Position numbers and translations under genes: made by a program
The notes under the pieces: generated by a model
Told to the model about the DNA's origin: nothing
Database searches by the model: none
What the model saw: the letters and a program-made list of their open reading frames with translations, nothing else
NCBI GenBank assembly: GCA_951812925.1
Contig: OX638370.1
Coordinates: 92,766,897 to 92,830,896 of the forward strand
DNA length: 64,000 bases
Direction of reading: 5' to 3'
From: Calliopum simillimum
Taxonomy: Eukaryota; Arthropoda; Insecta; Diptera; Lauxaniidae
Shown: in pieces, positions 11,337-23,602 of the stretch
Position numbering within the stretch: position 1 is the first letter of the stretch
Layout: each line of letters opens with the position of its first letter

Positions 11337-13659
11337 GTATAAGAATCTAAAATACGCAGAATTTTTTTTCGTCAAAATAGATTTGCCTATGACTGTAGAG
11401 GGTTTTTTGATCATGTTTTTGCATACTCAACTCAAAACATCAAATAGATGTGTAGTTTTAGTTTTAACACGTTTTTATTTAAAATTTTTTAATAAAATTC
11501 ATATGTTTCACAAAGATTAGTTTGAGGATGGGTGTGATCAATTTGTTTTGTTTTTTAATTTGATTTCTAGCCGCCGCAATAGGGCAAAAATGTTCACCGA
11601 CCACCATTAGTTTTCCCTCCTTAGTATTTCTTTCGAACATACCATCCACATTTTACCACCCCTTAAGAGAGCTCCCATAAAACATTTAGATAAAAACTTC
11701 TAGTTGTCGGGAGAGGGAACAAATTTTAAACTACCACCCACCTCCACTCATGTGAAGTTGGCTCCGTGATTTTCGAAAACCGAAAATTTTTTTAGAGTTC
11801 TAAAATATTTGATTTTTCGATTAAACTGAAAAGTGCAAATATTTCGGAAAAAATGTTACTAAGATTTTCTTTAGAACCCTTTGAGCCCTATCCGGAACTC
11901 CAATCAGCACTCCTCTACGAATAGTCTTTTTCGGATACTTAGTTAAAGACCGAACATTTCTTCTTATTTTTCGATTAAAATGAAAAGTACAAATATTTTG
12001 CAAAAATTTTACTTAATATTTTCTTTAGAACTCTTTGAGCGCAACCTAGAACTCCGATCAGAACTCCTCACCGAACACCTTTGGTTTTTCTCCCATTTTT
12101 TTTTTCGAACATCTTTTTCCACCCCTTAAAGGGTCTTCCATATAAAATTTAGATAAAAATTTTAAGGAAATATTGTTCCATTAACTGGAATAAAATAAGC
12201 AATAATGTATTATTATGTGTTTAGAAAGAAATATGATATTTTCTCTGTGTATATTTATATGATATGCACGATATGTATGTTTAATAATTTATATTACATT
12301 TTCAAATGTCTAGCCATGAACAGAACATGAAATACAATCAAATAAATATTTTTGCATTATCTCTAATCAATTCTAATTGAACAACTGTCAGTATTTTAAA
12401 TGACACTACATTTGGTCGCTATCATTATCATACCAGTAGCATAAACATGTCTGTCTAACTAGAAAGTTATTAACAACAAAAACGAATAAAGAAAATTTTC
12501 ATAAATTACTTATTAGCTGTAAATGTTATTTTAGATTACCAAAGGCATTAATGTTGAAATTAAATGGAACATTTATCCATAGACTTCAAATTTTTCATTG
12601 CAAAACTTATAAATTGCGCATAAAATATACATAAGTATCTTCGAAAATTTTAATTTTTTATTAGATTTCCCAAAAATTTTCCTTAAATTTACATTGTTAT
12701 GTTTCATTCTCAGTTATTTATGAATTGCAAAACATTAATTTGTAATCGCAGACTGTTAATCAAGGTTACCTGAATGCGGTTGTCGCTTGCTTATGTAGAT
12801 ATGATAGCAACCATATCAAAATCAACAGCGTATTACGTTGATTAATATCATAAATATTATCATCAGTAGATAGTAGCAGTAACAATGTCATAATTGTTCT
12901 GTATTTTAGATGATAACCTTTCAATCGTGCAGCACAAACTTTTCGTTAAGTTGCTACAATATCTACCGATTGAAATATCATGTTTATTAATGTGGTGTTT
13001 TTTTCTTTTTTATTTATTCGCCTTAATTTGAGTATTTTATGATTTGAATTTATTTTGTTAATTGATATTTATGAGAATCTCTACCTGATTTATGTTGTTA
13101 AAGTGTCAATTGATTCAATAATAAATAATTGCAACCGTTTGAAGTGTCATATCAAAATTGCAGTGGCATTGATTTCAATACAACAAAACAATAATATGGA
13201 TACTCTGAGAAGTATAATAAAATATAAATAATATCGAAGAAAAATCAAAAATTCGATAGATGACAAGCTTTACATCAAAAGCCAAAAAGGTGCAAGTTGT
13301 GTCGAAAAATTTGTTAACAGTACAAAAGTAAAAAAAAAAATTTGTCAAAGCTCAAAATGATATCTGAAATTACCAAAATTATTGAAAATGTATCAAAGAA
13401 GTAAGAAATTATCAATTGGTATTGAAAGAGTTGATAAAAATTGTATAGAAAACCGTAAAAATGTATGCCAAATGGGGCAATATTTGAAGAGACGAAAACT
13501 GTTGAATATTGAGAAAATTCTTTAACCCCTTATTCCTCACTATTTTCCAGAAAGGGGATTAATTGATAGTTGGTTGAAACTCAAATTTTCTTTTTTATAC
13601 AATACATACAATATCTTATGATGTTAGCAACAAAATTTAATAATTTTTAAAATCGTAAG
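11337..13659. other. non-coding DNA
   Basis: No gene seen in 2.3 kb. It holds a diverged direct duplication at 11812-12075 (listed separately). From 12180 to 13400 the sequence is strongly AT-rich without repeat structure. Confidence 0.5.
11812..12075. repeat. tandem direct duplication, 154-bp spacing
   Basis: ATTTTTCGATTAAA recurs at 11812 and 11966. After it come AGTGCAAATATTT/AGTACAAATATTT, TTCTTTAGAAC and AACTCC.ATCAG in the same order, at a constant offset of 154 bp. Confidence 0.7.
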
Positions 13660-14310
13660 TAGGTGCCCGTTTTTTTTGAAAAACCAAACAAAAACCGAAA
13701 ATGTAATTTTCGATGCATTTGTCAGTGCTGAATCCGATTTCAGTTTCGGACATATGGTTTTTGAGATATTCTTACCTAAAAGTTCAAAAACACGATTTTT
13801 GAGATTATATAGAGGACTCACCAAATTTGTTTGATCCTTTCATCGCTTAGTACTATTCTTCATCTTCAAAATAAGCTCTAAATTGGTCTTGTGCAAATTT
13901 TCCTTAAAAAGTTATGACTACTTTTAAATGATTCATGAAAATTAAAAATCGTTTGTAGAATACACATTGTAAATTCTCACATGATTTTTCACTCCATGAT
14001 GTCATTTATGGTCATAACTTTTTAAAGAAAATTCTTGCTAGACCAATTGAGAACTTATTTTGAAGACAAAGAAGCTAAGTGGTGCATTCAGTAGAAAAGA
14101 GTGAAACAATTCGGTGCATCTTCTGTATAACCTCATTAATAGTGTTTTTGAACTTTTAGGTGAGAATATCTTAAGAACTATAAGTGTTCGAGCGATTTTG
14201 AGATTGAATTCGGATTCAGCATTGATAAATACATCGACCAAACACCATAAGGTATTATATAAAAAAAAAACAAAAAATCGGAGTTTCCGAAAACTATCAT
14301 GAGCTCCGTT
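13660..14310. repeat. foldback element, about 0.65 kb
   Basis: The two arms meet near 13990. AGTGCTGAATCCGATTTCAG near 13724 is matched in reverse near 14205-14225, and CTTCAAAATAAGCTCTAAATTGGTC near 13863 matches 14040-14063 in reverse. Related arms occur in the loop of 45051-46630 and at 63310-63620, so this is a dispersed family. Confidence 0.75.
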
Positions 14311-15062
14311 CCGAAAAAAACCGTGTCCTACAAAGTACAGAGAAAAAAACCAAAATAATTGACAGTTTATGGTTGCATTACATGTTAACTTGGGAGGTTG
14401 CACGCCCTATTGTCCAGATTTGTCAAAATTTTATACATCGCGTACACGTACCATTTGTAGGGTAAGCGAGGGTAATATGGACTACGCGAGTAATATGGAC
14501 CACACGGATATTATCCATTGCACACATAGGATTTTCCGTTATTCGTGTTCAAACTTTAGGCCAATACCTAAAGCTTATATCAGTGCTCGGTTAATGATGT
14601 CCTGGACTGTTTTCAAAATATCTTACCAAAATTTTCAAGAAAAAGGTTTTTTGTTGTTATTCTGGTCAGAAAATATGTAATTAGCTGCACTGTGCATAAG
14701 TTGGAATCAAATATGCGCTTTCATCCATGTACTTCCGTTTCCTTAATTTCATTTTTGAAAAACGGCCAAAAAATAATTTCAAAGTACTCCCATAGAAGTT
14801 TTATTCTAAAAAAGAAGGTTACTTTCTGCTACATGACCTAAATACTATGTAAAGAAATAAAACTGAAAAACAAAAAAACACTCAAAGAGATTTACCATAA
14901 GCTTTAAGTACCATGTGTAATACTGCATTTAATGCGCTCCAAATGTTAGCTTTCGAGGACAACATTGTAATATTTTCTGCTTCGCTGCTGCCGCCATAAC
15001 AACTACTTTATATTGCAACTTGACAAATATTGCACCAGCGCGTAATTCATCCATCAACTTTC
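14311..15062. other. non-coding DNA
   Basis: A 103-codon frame at 14369 has no recognisable domain. The repeat pair GTAATATGGACTAC/GTAATATGGACCAC (14472-14506) may be the edge of a decayed DNA transposon; I could not find its partner. Confidence 0.45.
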
Positions 15063-16002
15063 TTTTTATACCCTACACCCAGGGTATATTCACTTTGTCC
15101 TTCCGTTTGTAACGCAGAGAAGGAGGCGTGGCAGATATAGAAAAGTATATATATTCTTGATCAGCGTCACCTCTTGAGTCGATATAGCCATGTCCGTCTG
15201 TCTGGCTGGCTGGCTGGCTGGGTGGCTGGCTGGCTGGCTGGGTGCTGTGTGTTGAAATACACTTTTTGGGAAAACTGAGCAAGATAATTCAATGAAATTT
15301 GGTACACTGCCTTCGTCGTCAAAGATAGCTCGGGGGATTGAAATTGAGCAAAATCGGTCAACGGACACGCCTACCGCCCATACAAAAAATATATTCAAAA
15401 TGCAATTTTAGGAGTATTTTTCACGACAATGCAACCAAAATACGCATAAATACTAAGAATTGTAAGCGCAAGCTCTGAGAAAAAACAAAATGAATTCGGA
15501 CAAGAGGGCGTGGCACCTCCCATATAAGCAAAAGCTTCAAAACGCTATACTGAAAGCGTTTTTTGAGACATTCGAACTAAATTCGACTCAGACACTAAGA
15601 ATTATAAATGAAAACTCTGAACAAAAATTGGGTGAAATCGGAGAAGGGGGCGTGGCACCTCCCATATAAGCAAAAGTTTCAAAATGCTATACTAAAAGAG
15701 TTTTTTGAGATAATCCAACCAAACTTCACTCAAATACTAAAGACTATAAATGCGCGCTCTAAACTAAAACCAGACGAACTCGGACAAGAGGGCGTGGCAC
15801 CTCCTATATAAGGAAAGCTTTAAAACGCTATACTGAAAACGTTTTTCACTCAGACACTAAAAACTATAAATCCAAGCTCTGGACAAAATCTGGGTGAACT
15901 CGGACAAGAGAGCGTAGCACCTCCCATATGAGCAAAATTTTAAAAATACTGCAGTGTAGGGTATTTAATGTTTGGCCAGGCTAAATTTTACACCCTTACT
16001 AG
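15063..16002 (+). mobile_element. HINE/DINE-1-like Helitron, copy D
   Basis: This is the most regular copy. It starts TATACCCTACACCCAGGGTATA and has a GGCTGGCTGGCTGG run at about 15200-15240. From about 15450 it holds tandem units of about 142 bp, each with GGGCGTGGCACCTCC and ATATAAG. A slightly imperfect TTTGGCC-A-GGCTAAA hairpin precedes the CTAG terminus at 15999-16002. Confidence 0.82.
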
Positions 16003-16559
16003 TTGTACTTGTGCTCATTTTCCATCATCGTCGTTGTCTTCTTCTTTTTCTGCAGTTACTGCGCTTATGCTGCGCATGTTTTCCACTAGAACCAAGCTGT
16101 CGCGTAGTTCACTTTCACTTCCTTGCATCGTTGAAAGCATTGAGTGCACGGAACACACGGGAAACAAAAGTAGGTTTACAACACTCAAAGGATGGTGCTT
16201 ATTGTTTCTGTCGTTGCTCGTGCTCCTGCTGCTGCAATAAAAACGCAGTTAAAATTCTGCAAATGAGCATTAAGTCGCCGTCAGCGATGTTTGTAAATGC
16301 TTACCGTTCCGGATTTGTTGTGAGCACCACTAGTAGTAGTATTTTTATTTACATTTTCGATTTGTTTGTTTGAACCTCACCCATTCATGCGCATATTGAA
16401 TTGTCCTTGAATGAAAGTATTCAACGTCACCTCGTGCAAAATTTGTTTGCACACTATGCGATTTGTTCCGATTTTAAGTTCATTGTTAACCTAAATCCTT
16501 TTTAATGAAAATTAAAATTATAAATATAAGTGGAAATCAAAAAAGGGAAACTTTTTCTC
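16003..16559. other. unique, less AT-rich host sequence
   Basis: Composition is more balanced here than nearby, with CTGCAG and CTGCTGCTG motifs. Frames of 90 and 133 codons overlap but match no family I know. It could be an upstream untranslated exon or a regulatory region of the KLHL17-like gene; there is no direct evidence. Confidence 0.35.
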
Positions 16560-17300
16560 AAAAGTAATGTCATAATATGAATTGGGCACTATTTCGTTAG
16601 AAATGCAAACAATAAGGCTCTGTTTTCACGAAAAGTTTACTTAAGATTGTAGAATTGATGACATCAAGCTGAAAAACTGATATCGTTCAAATCAACACCT
16701 CATGAGCTTAATAACATTTATGGTCATTTTACAGTTGCTCAGCAAAATATTTGGTTTTAATTAGTTTTCTTGCTGTAAATTAATTTTCAGTCCATCTATA
16801 CTATTTGTATAAAATTGTTTATATGAAAACTCTATGTAATGTTGTAGCGCAAAATATACCGAACCGATTTTAATAATTTTTTTACCAACATACATATATT
16901 TAAGATGTTTTTCGACATTTTTTTCGACAAATTTGTTATTTTAAAAGATTTTCTAAAAGACTTTTTGCAATATTTTAGATGTTTTTCGATATTATTGGTC
17001 TTTTACCAATTTTTTCAATGTATTTCGCTACTTTTTTGCCGATATCTTCGATGTACCTATTTCAATATTTGTCAATACTTTTAGACGTTTTCCGATATTT
17101 TAGATGTTTTTCGATATTTTTCGACTTTTACCGATTTTTTCAATGTATTTCAATATTTTTCGATACTTTTAGAATTTAAGCGATACTCTTCGATATTTTT
17201 CGATACTTATGAATTTACACCGATTCTTCGATGTATTTTATTATTTTTCGAAAGATTTGGACTTTTACCGATGTTTTGGATGTGATACAATAATTTTATG
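16560..17300. repeat. foldback-family fragment plus TTCGATATT repeats
   Basis: AAAAGTAATGTCATAATATG near 16560 and GTTTTCACGAAAAGTTTACTT near 16622 match the right arm of the 45051-46630 foldback in reverse orientation. From 16870 the sequence becomes irregular TTTTTCGATATTTT repeats resembling 10140-10740. Confidence 0.55.
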
Positions 17301-17466
17301 GAAATATGTACATATATTTTTCTAAAAAATAGTTGTCCTTGCTAGCTTTTTTTGTGCTTTTTTGCGTATTTCTATTATTTATTTTAGTGGAATAAGAGAT
17401 ATAAAGCAATTTGATGTTTTTATTTATCCGAATAACCCCGAGTGAAAACAACAAACAAAACCCGAC

Positions 17467-17471
17467 CAACG
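17467..17471. repeat. 5-bp target-site duplication, left
   Basis: CAACG stands immediately before the CACTATGG terminus and is repeated at 18664-18668. Confidence 0.8.
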
Positions 17472-18663
17472 CACTATGGTTTTTTTTGGACTAAAAAGTG
17501 CCCACAAAAATAATTCACTACAAGGACCCTTTTTTTTAAAAAAAATCAAATGCAAAATTAAAGATTATACATTGAGCTATCTGAAAAGATGCCCGCTTTT
17601 TCTAGCATTTGATCCACAAATTAAGGACAGAGGTCGAAATCTCATAAATTTTGAAAAAAACGGTTTTTCTGTTTAAAAATGCTAGTCGCATTAAACGCAG
17701 GAGTGATATATGAATAAATTTTTATGCATTCAATGAAATAAAGCAAGAAAAAATTAATTAATTATAAAAATGGGCGGTGCCACGCCCCAAAAACAAATTC
17801 CTGATATCTCCGAAACTATTAGTCGCAGATAGATAAGACTCGGCATGTTTGTAATAGGCATAGAGAAAAATAATATATATTAGAAAAGTGGGCGGTGCCA
17901 CTCCCCAAAAATATAAAACACACCATATCTTCGAAACTATATGACCCATGTGGATGAAATTCGGTTTATATACAAGAGTTTTCAAGACAAATAATGTCTG
18001 CTGAAAAAATATGTGGAGCCACGCCCATAGGAAGAGCTACATGAATGAACTTGTTTCCTGTAGAACAGAGTGGCAATTAATAAGGATATGTTCATTGTTG
18101 GGTGTGGTACCGCCCTTTTTTTCAGCAAATATTATTTGACCTACTAATTTTTATATACATACCAAAATTCATTGCTGTAGCTCAGATAGTTTCGGAGATA
18201 TGATAAATTTTATATTTTTAGGGCGTGGCACCGCCTACTTTTTCAGTGGATATTATTTCTCTCTGTGCCTGTTATAAATATACCGAATCTTATCTATCTG
18301 CGTCCAATAGTTTCGGAGATATGACGAATATGACGAATTTGTTTATGGGGCGTGGCACCGCCCATTTTCACTTTGAGTTGATTTCATCTTAATTGATTTG
18401 ATTGAATGCATATAAATTTATTCATATATCACTCCTTCGTTTAATGCGACTAGCATTTTTAAACAGAAAAACCGTTTTTTCAAAATTTATGAGATTTCGA
18501 ACTCTGTCCCTAATTTGTGGATCAAATGCTAGAAAAAGCGGGCATCTTTTCAGATAGCTCAATGTATAGCCTTTAATTTTACATTTGATTTTTTTTAAAA
18601 AAAAGGGGTCCTTGTAGTGAATTATTTTTGTGGGCACTTTTTAGTCCAAAAAAAACCATAGTG
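17472..18663. mobile_element. palindromic Transib-like transposon, non-autonomous
   Basis: The element is 1192 bp and largely one inverted repeat. Both ends read CACTATGGTTTTTTTTGGAC and continue for about 260 bp with few differences; weaker similarity (GGGCGTGGCACCGCCC blocks, TTTCGGAGATATGA blocks) extends to the centre near 18060. It is bounded by a perfect 5-bp duplication, CAACG. CACWATG termini with a 5-bp GC-rich duplication define the Transib superfamily, the relatives of RAG1. An ACAAAAATA motif lies 25 nt inside each heptamer. I saw no transposase. Confidence 0.8.
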
Positions 18664-18668
18664 CAACG
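18664..18668. repeat. 5-bp target-site duplication, right
   Basis: CAACG directly follows the CCATAGTG terminus, matching the left flank. Confidence 0.8.
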
Positions 18669-19296
18669 CCGGGTAAAACAGGTAGTCTGCAATATAACTG
18701 TCAAAGAGAAATGCCATTTTTAAAAAATAAATAGAGTATTGTCACCACTAAAGCTTTAAATAAATTTGATAATCTAATTAGAACGAATTTTGTCAATTGA
18801 CTGTAGCAAATAAAATAAAAGTATCCTTTGCCATGACCCATATTATAGAAAAAATACCATATACTCGATTGCGGCAATTTTCATTTGAATTTCTGCCAAA
18901 AAGATTATTGGTGTCTAGAGATTTCATATTACAGATTTTATTTAATAAATCAGTATGACCATTAAATAAAGTGTAAAAATATATTTCTTTTGTTTTTGAA
19001 AAAGTGACACAAAATTTATTATGCTGTGAAACACTGAATGAGGAAATATACTTAGCAGTATTCGGATAAAAACATATCGTGCCCTAACCGCAACAGTAGC
19101 GTATGCGACATTTTTTCCAAATTAATTTTTTTTTTTTATGCAAATATATGTTCTAAAATGTCATTCACATGTTTATGCCAAATATTAAAACCGAATTATG
19201 CATATTTGCAAAGATATTGCACTTTCATTTATATCGTTAGAGCCACATACATATGTTTTTTTGTTGACCACAACAAAATAAGCACCTCAAAAACCA
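18669..19296. other. AT-rich non-coding DNA
   Basis: No gene or repeat structure recognised. Confidence 0.5.
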
Positions 19297-19496
19297 GAGA
19301 AGTAGGCATGGCAGGTATAGAAAAGTATACATATTCTTCATCAGAGTCATTTCTTTATTCGGTATAGTCATATCCGTCTGTCTGGATGGATGTTTGTGTG
19401 CCCGTGAAAATATTTTTCACGGGAAAACTAAGATAATTCGACGAAATTTTGTACAGAGGGTTCGTTGTAAAAGTTAGCTCTTAGGATTGAAAATTA
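19297..19496 (+). mobile_element. HINE/DINE-1-like Helitron, 5' fragment (copy E)
   Basis: Only the segment around TATAGAAAAGTATACATATTC and TCCGTCTGTCTGGATGG is present. The left hairpin and the whole 3' region with hairpin and CTAG are missing. It breaks into other repeat sequence near 19496. Confidence 0.6.
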
Positions 19497-19700
19497 TGCT
19501 TGAAGCCCCAGTCTTTTTCTTTAAAAGTCAGTTTGAATTACATCGATATCTTTTTCTGTCTTCGAAATATCGTAAGCTGAAATATCTAAAAAACGTGGAT
19601 TTTTCCTTGTTTAGGTTAGAATAATTTGAAGAAGAAAAAATATATCGATATAATTTAAACTGGGTTTTAAAGTTAAATTATAAAGCTTTAAGCTGCTTTT
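19497..19700. repeat. fragment related to foldback 50813-51320
   Basis: Phrases such as ACATCGATATCTTTTTCTG, TAAGCTGAAATATCTAAAAAA and TATCGATATAATTTAAACTGG match in order the centre of the 50813-51320 foldback (50995-51130). Confidence 0.5.
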
Positions 19701-20270
19701 TAATGTTTTATGGCTAAGGATTTCTTTGTTCTATTATAAAACCTCAAAAGAATAAAAAAAAAAAAATTGTTATAAATTTTCACAAAGTGGATGGAAAATT
19801 AGTTTATAGGATAGGATAATCCAAAGAATACGTGTGCATTTTTTTAAATATTTTATGATTTTTAAAAAATTTATCAAATTAAGTGTTTTCAGCTGTTAAG
19901 CTCACGTTCGTCAGCAAAATGCTAGGTTTACTCAAAACAAAGACGTCTACGAAAAAATTTCATGTGACGTAAATTGTTTAGAATCCTTCAAAGGATAGAT
20001 GTGAATTTTTTCAGAATTTTTGGAAATTTTTATTTTAATTTTTTTTTTTATCAAGTTCTGAAAAATTATAAAATAATTCTAAAAATTCTGAAAAAATTCA
20101 CACGTATTTTCTCGTTAGAAGCCTTCCATTTGAGTAAAAAAATCTTTTTTTCTGGCCCCGTCTGGCCCTAAATTTATAATTTTTGAACGCCAAAATTTTT
20201 GTAAGAACATAGTCTTTATTTCTAAAGCTACTTGGGTATCCATTTTGTAAAGAAAAAAGTTATGATCAAA

Positions 20271-20852
20271 ATATCGAGCCCTAACCTCCAAAAAGACTTA
20301 ACTGACACGATTTCGGATTTTCGTTTTTTGATGAAAACCTATAGTTAGTGTCCATACGCATCTTCTCTACAAATTTCATAACTGTAAAAAGTACCTTTAC
20401 GGAGTTATAGCAAAAGCAATTAAGACTTAACCGACATTCGAAGTATTTTGTTTATCTTTTTTGTGACTGCGAGTTGTTGGTTAAGTCTTTTTTTCTTTTT
20501 GTGTCAAAAATAATTTGCAAATAATGTAATAAAAAGGAAAATTTATTAAAAATTCTTGATGAGGGTTAATAGTATATGTGACCACAAATGTTTTTTGGTA
20601 CAAAAACTGAAGATCAGATGGGGAATCTGGAAAAGAAAAAAAGACTTAACTGACAAAACACTGAAAAATAGACGTTATATTATAAATAGGGGAATAAAAC
20701 TAGTTGCATCGCATGTCTAACACAAAATATAGCTTACATACTAAATTTCACTGTAATAGATCTACTAAATGCACAGATATTTAAAAAAAACCTTCTCCTG
20801 TAAAATTTACTTTTTGTCAGTTAAGTCTTTTTGGCGGTTAGGGCTCGATATA
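20271..20852. repeat. foldback with AAGACTTAACTGACA arms
   Basis: ATATCGAGCCCTAACCTCCA at 20271 is matched in reverse at 20833-20852. The motif AAAAGACTTAACTGACA also occurs inside near 20639, and variants occur near 20430 and 20480, so the element seems to be built of several copies of one short motif in both orientations. Confidence 0.7.
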
Positions 20853-23602
20853 TGTTTTTTTACCCAAACTGAGCCTTCTGTAGAGTCAAAAATGTTGCAT
20901 TGGTTTTTCTCGGAATGAAAAAAGAATGATGCAGATATCGTTTTCAAGAGCCCTTCTAACTTCTGAGTTTGTTTCGGGATGAATCTAAATTTCGAAACTA
21001 TCTACTGATCGTTATCTACTGATTGTTAACCTCATCCAAAAAGTTTAAAAAAATCCTTTTAGATTTTTAACCATTGTTGAAATTCGAGAAATTGAAAGCA
21101 ACAGGCAGGTTTTCGTTCAAACATGCGAGGTGCTTACCAAAGATCATTAAACCCACTAAGACTCAATACGAAGTCTTTAAATGAAGAACTTCACAAATTG
21201 ATTGCCTCTTCGATTTTCTGTAACCATTCTTGCTTCTGATGGTATTGAATTTAGCAGAGTTCTTGATTCTACTAATCTTGGCATTTAATATAACTTCCAC
21301 GAGCTCCCAGAAAGTTGTCGCGAACACAGGTCAAATGTGTCTACTCGCACTTCGGCTTTGCAGAAAAACTTTTGGGACTGAAAATCAAAAAAAAAAAAAA
21401 AAGTTAATAAAACAAAGAGTATGTCAATCCGTACAACCATTGTCAGCAGCAGTCTGGCAATCATTATTCCTGCCAACGAAGAAACTTTAAACTCAATCAC
21501 CAATCTCGTGAAAACTTTCAGTACTTTAATCGATTTGACTAGATACATATGTATATTTTTATTTTATTCTAAGCCAGCTTTCTTGACCTGCAGGCCAGGA
21601 TAAAAATTTTCGCTTATTTTTCATATAACTCAAAGGTAGTCAGTCCAGTATATCGTAAAACCTGATTTAATTCTGAATATTTAAAAAAAAATTGTTATAA
21701 TTGGCCCCCAGGAACCGAAGTTATACCCGTTTTTAACCTCGAAAACACTAAAATTATATAGTTTTTTTGATATGACCCACAGGTCAAGAAAAACAGTTAT
21801 GTTTGACCAGAAATTGTGTCCGTTCTCACGTAGAATCTATAATATGATAGAGATAAATAATCATATTCGTAAAATATTTTCGAAAAATACAAAAAATCCT
21901 ATTTGTTTTCAATATATATATATATGTAAAGCTCACAAAGTTTTTCCACCCCTTACTACCTCAAAATGCAATACATAGAAATTATCTACTTGATCTAAAA
22001 TATTTTCCTTAAAGTATGCAGCATTTTTCGCTCCCAATTTAGCATGTCAATTGCAGGAACAAATTCATAGTTGCCCTCTCTTTGCAAAAGATTGCAAACA
22101 ATTCCAACAAAAGTAGACAACCAAAAGTGCATGCCACATTACCAGCAGTAGTCCTTAGAGTCTATTTATGTGGCAAGTTTCGTACAAACTGACTGCAACA
22201 TTGCTGCTGTCTATCTGGTTGCATGCATTGTGTGTCTCTGATTAACACAATTTCTTCTTATCTCAGTCATGTTTTTGGCAACTTGCCAACTGAAGAAGGA
22301 CACCCCGTTGTGTTAATGAACGTGTTGTAAACTTGTAAATGTTTTTTGAGCAGACAAACAATACAGTACTAAATTTTTTGGTACCGAAATAAATGAAACA
22401 TTTTATGGCCATTTATTGTGTGCGGTAACCTTTAGCGAGTGTGCCTAATGCACCTGTTGAATTGTCGCTTTTGTTAAAATTTTTGGAGGTTGAAAAGTTT
22501 TTTGCAGTTGAAAGAATTTAAACTTTAACAATATAGATATTCAAGGTTTTGGGTCATGTACTGTGCTTGATTTATCCCAGATAGGGGAAAGTACAAACAA
22601 ATATGGTGTCATTTTAGTTTGATTTTTAAGGTTTAAAAACCTGAAGATTTAAAATTAATCCAAGGAAAAATACACAAAAATTAGTTAAGTACTGCATACG
22701 TCGGATCGTCAAATGATTCTAACTCTAATGGGTTAAAATATATGATTGTGGCTCTGGGATTATTTACACCAATATGAACAACTTGGTTTGCTGTTAATAA
22801 TTATTTATTTTATTATTAAGTTTTTACCGTATTATTCATTTACAAGAAAAAATATAAATAAATAAATCATTCTCAAGAAAAATCATAAAATTACTCTGAC
22901 AGTTATTCCTAAGTAAATCCTTAATTCGTATTTCCACTCGATTTAGTTACGCATGTCATGCTGATTATCCTTGAATAGGAATGTTGAATTAAACCAAATC
23001 TATTATGAACCTGTCAACAACAAATGAATTCTTTTTACACAAAAACGTGTACGATAAGCCACCTAAGTTTCAAACAATTTTTTCTCTCACTTTGTTACGG
23101 CCAAAAATACCCTTGGGTGCTACAAATATTCTATACCGTAGATCACGTGACAGCTTGTCGTAACTGAATGCGGCTTTAACTCTGAAAATGAAACAAAATG
23201 CAAAGTTCACGCGTTTTTGTTTATCGCCGCACACTTTAATTTGTTTTTTTTTCCCCTCTGGTGACCCAATTTCTTGACTTTTGGGGTAAATTTCAGTGAA
23301 AAAAAACGATTCACTTTCCTTGTTTTTTTTTTTTTTTTTTTTTTTTTTTGAAGCGCAAATTGTCCTTGTAAATACATACAAAGTATATGAAAATTACATC
23401 ATTCCTGGCTGCCAGGAATTCATTGTAAGTTGTTGCCACCACCCTCATGTGTTGTTCATACGCATATCGAGTAAACAAATTAAGACGTAGTAGAGGCAAC
23501 ATGGCGCAACTGCTGAATTTCTATTAAATTGTTTCGTGTTTTGACAATAAAATTTTAATACCAATTTGTTTTTTCTTTCTCTCTCTCTATTTTTTCTTGC
23601 AG
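20853..23602. other. upstream region or first intron of the KLHL17-like gene
   Basis: No gene or long inverted repeat seen. A run of about 27 T residues lies at 23323-23349 and a CTCTCTCTCT run just before the exon at 23603. The transcription start of the gene could not be located here. Confidence 0.4.

Noticed and set aside
14038..14403. 121-codon minus-strand frame
   Set aside because: It lies within the right arm of a foldback, has no domain and is interrupted in the other arm.
23311..23502. Frames with poly-Lys or poly-Phe runs
   Set aside because: Produced by translating the long T tract at 23323-23349.
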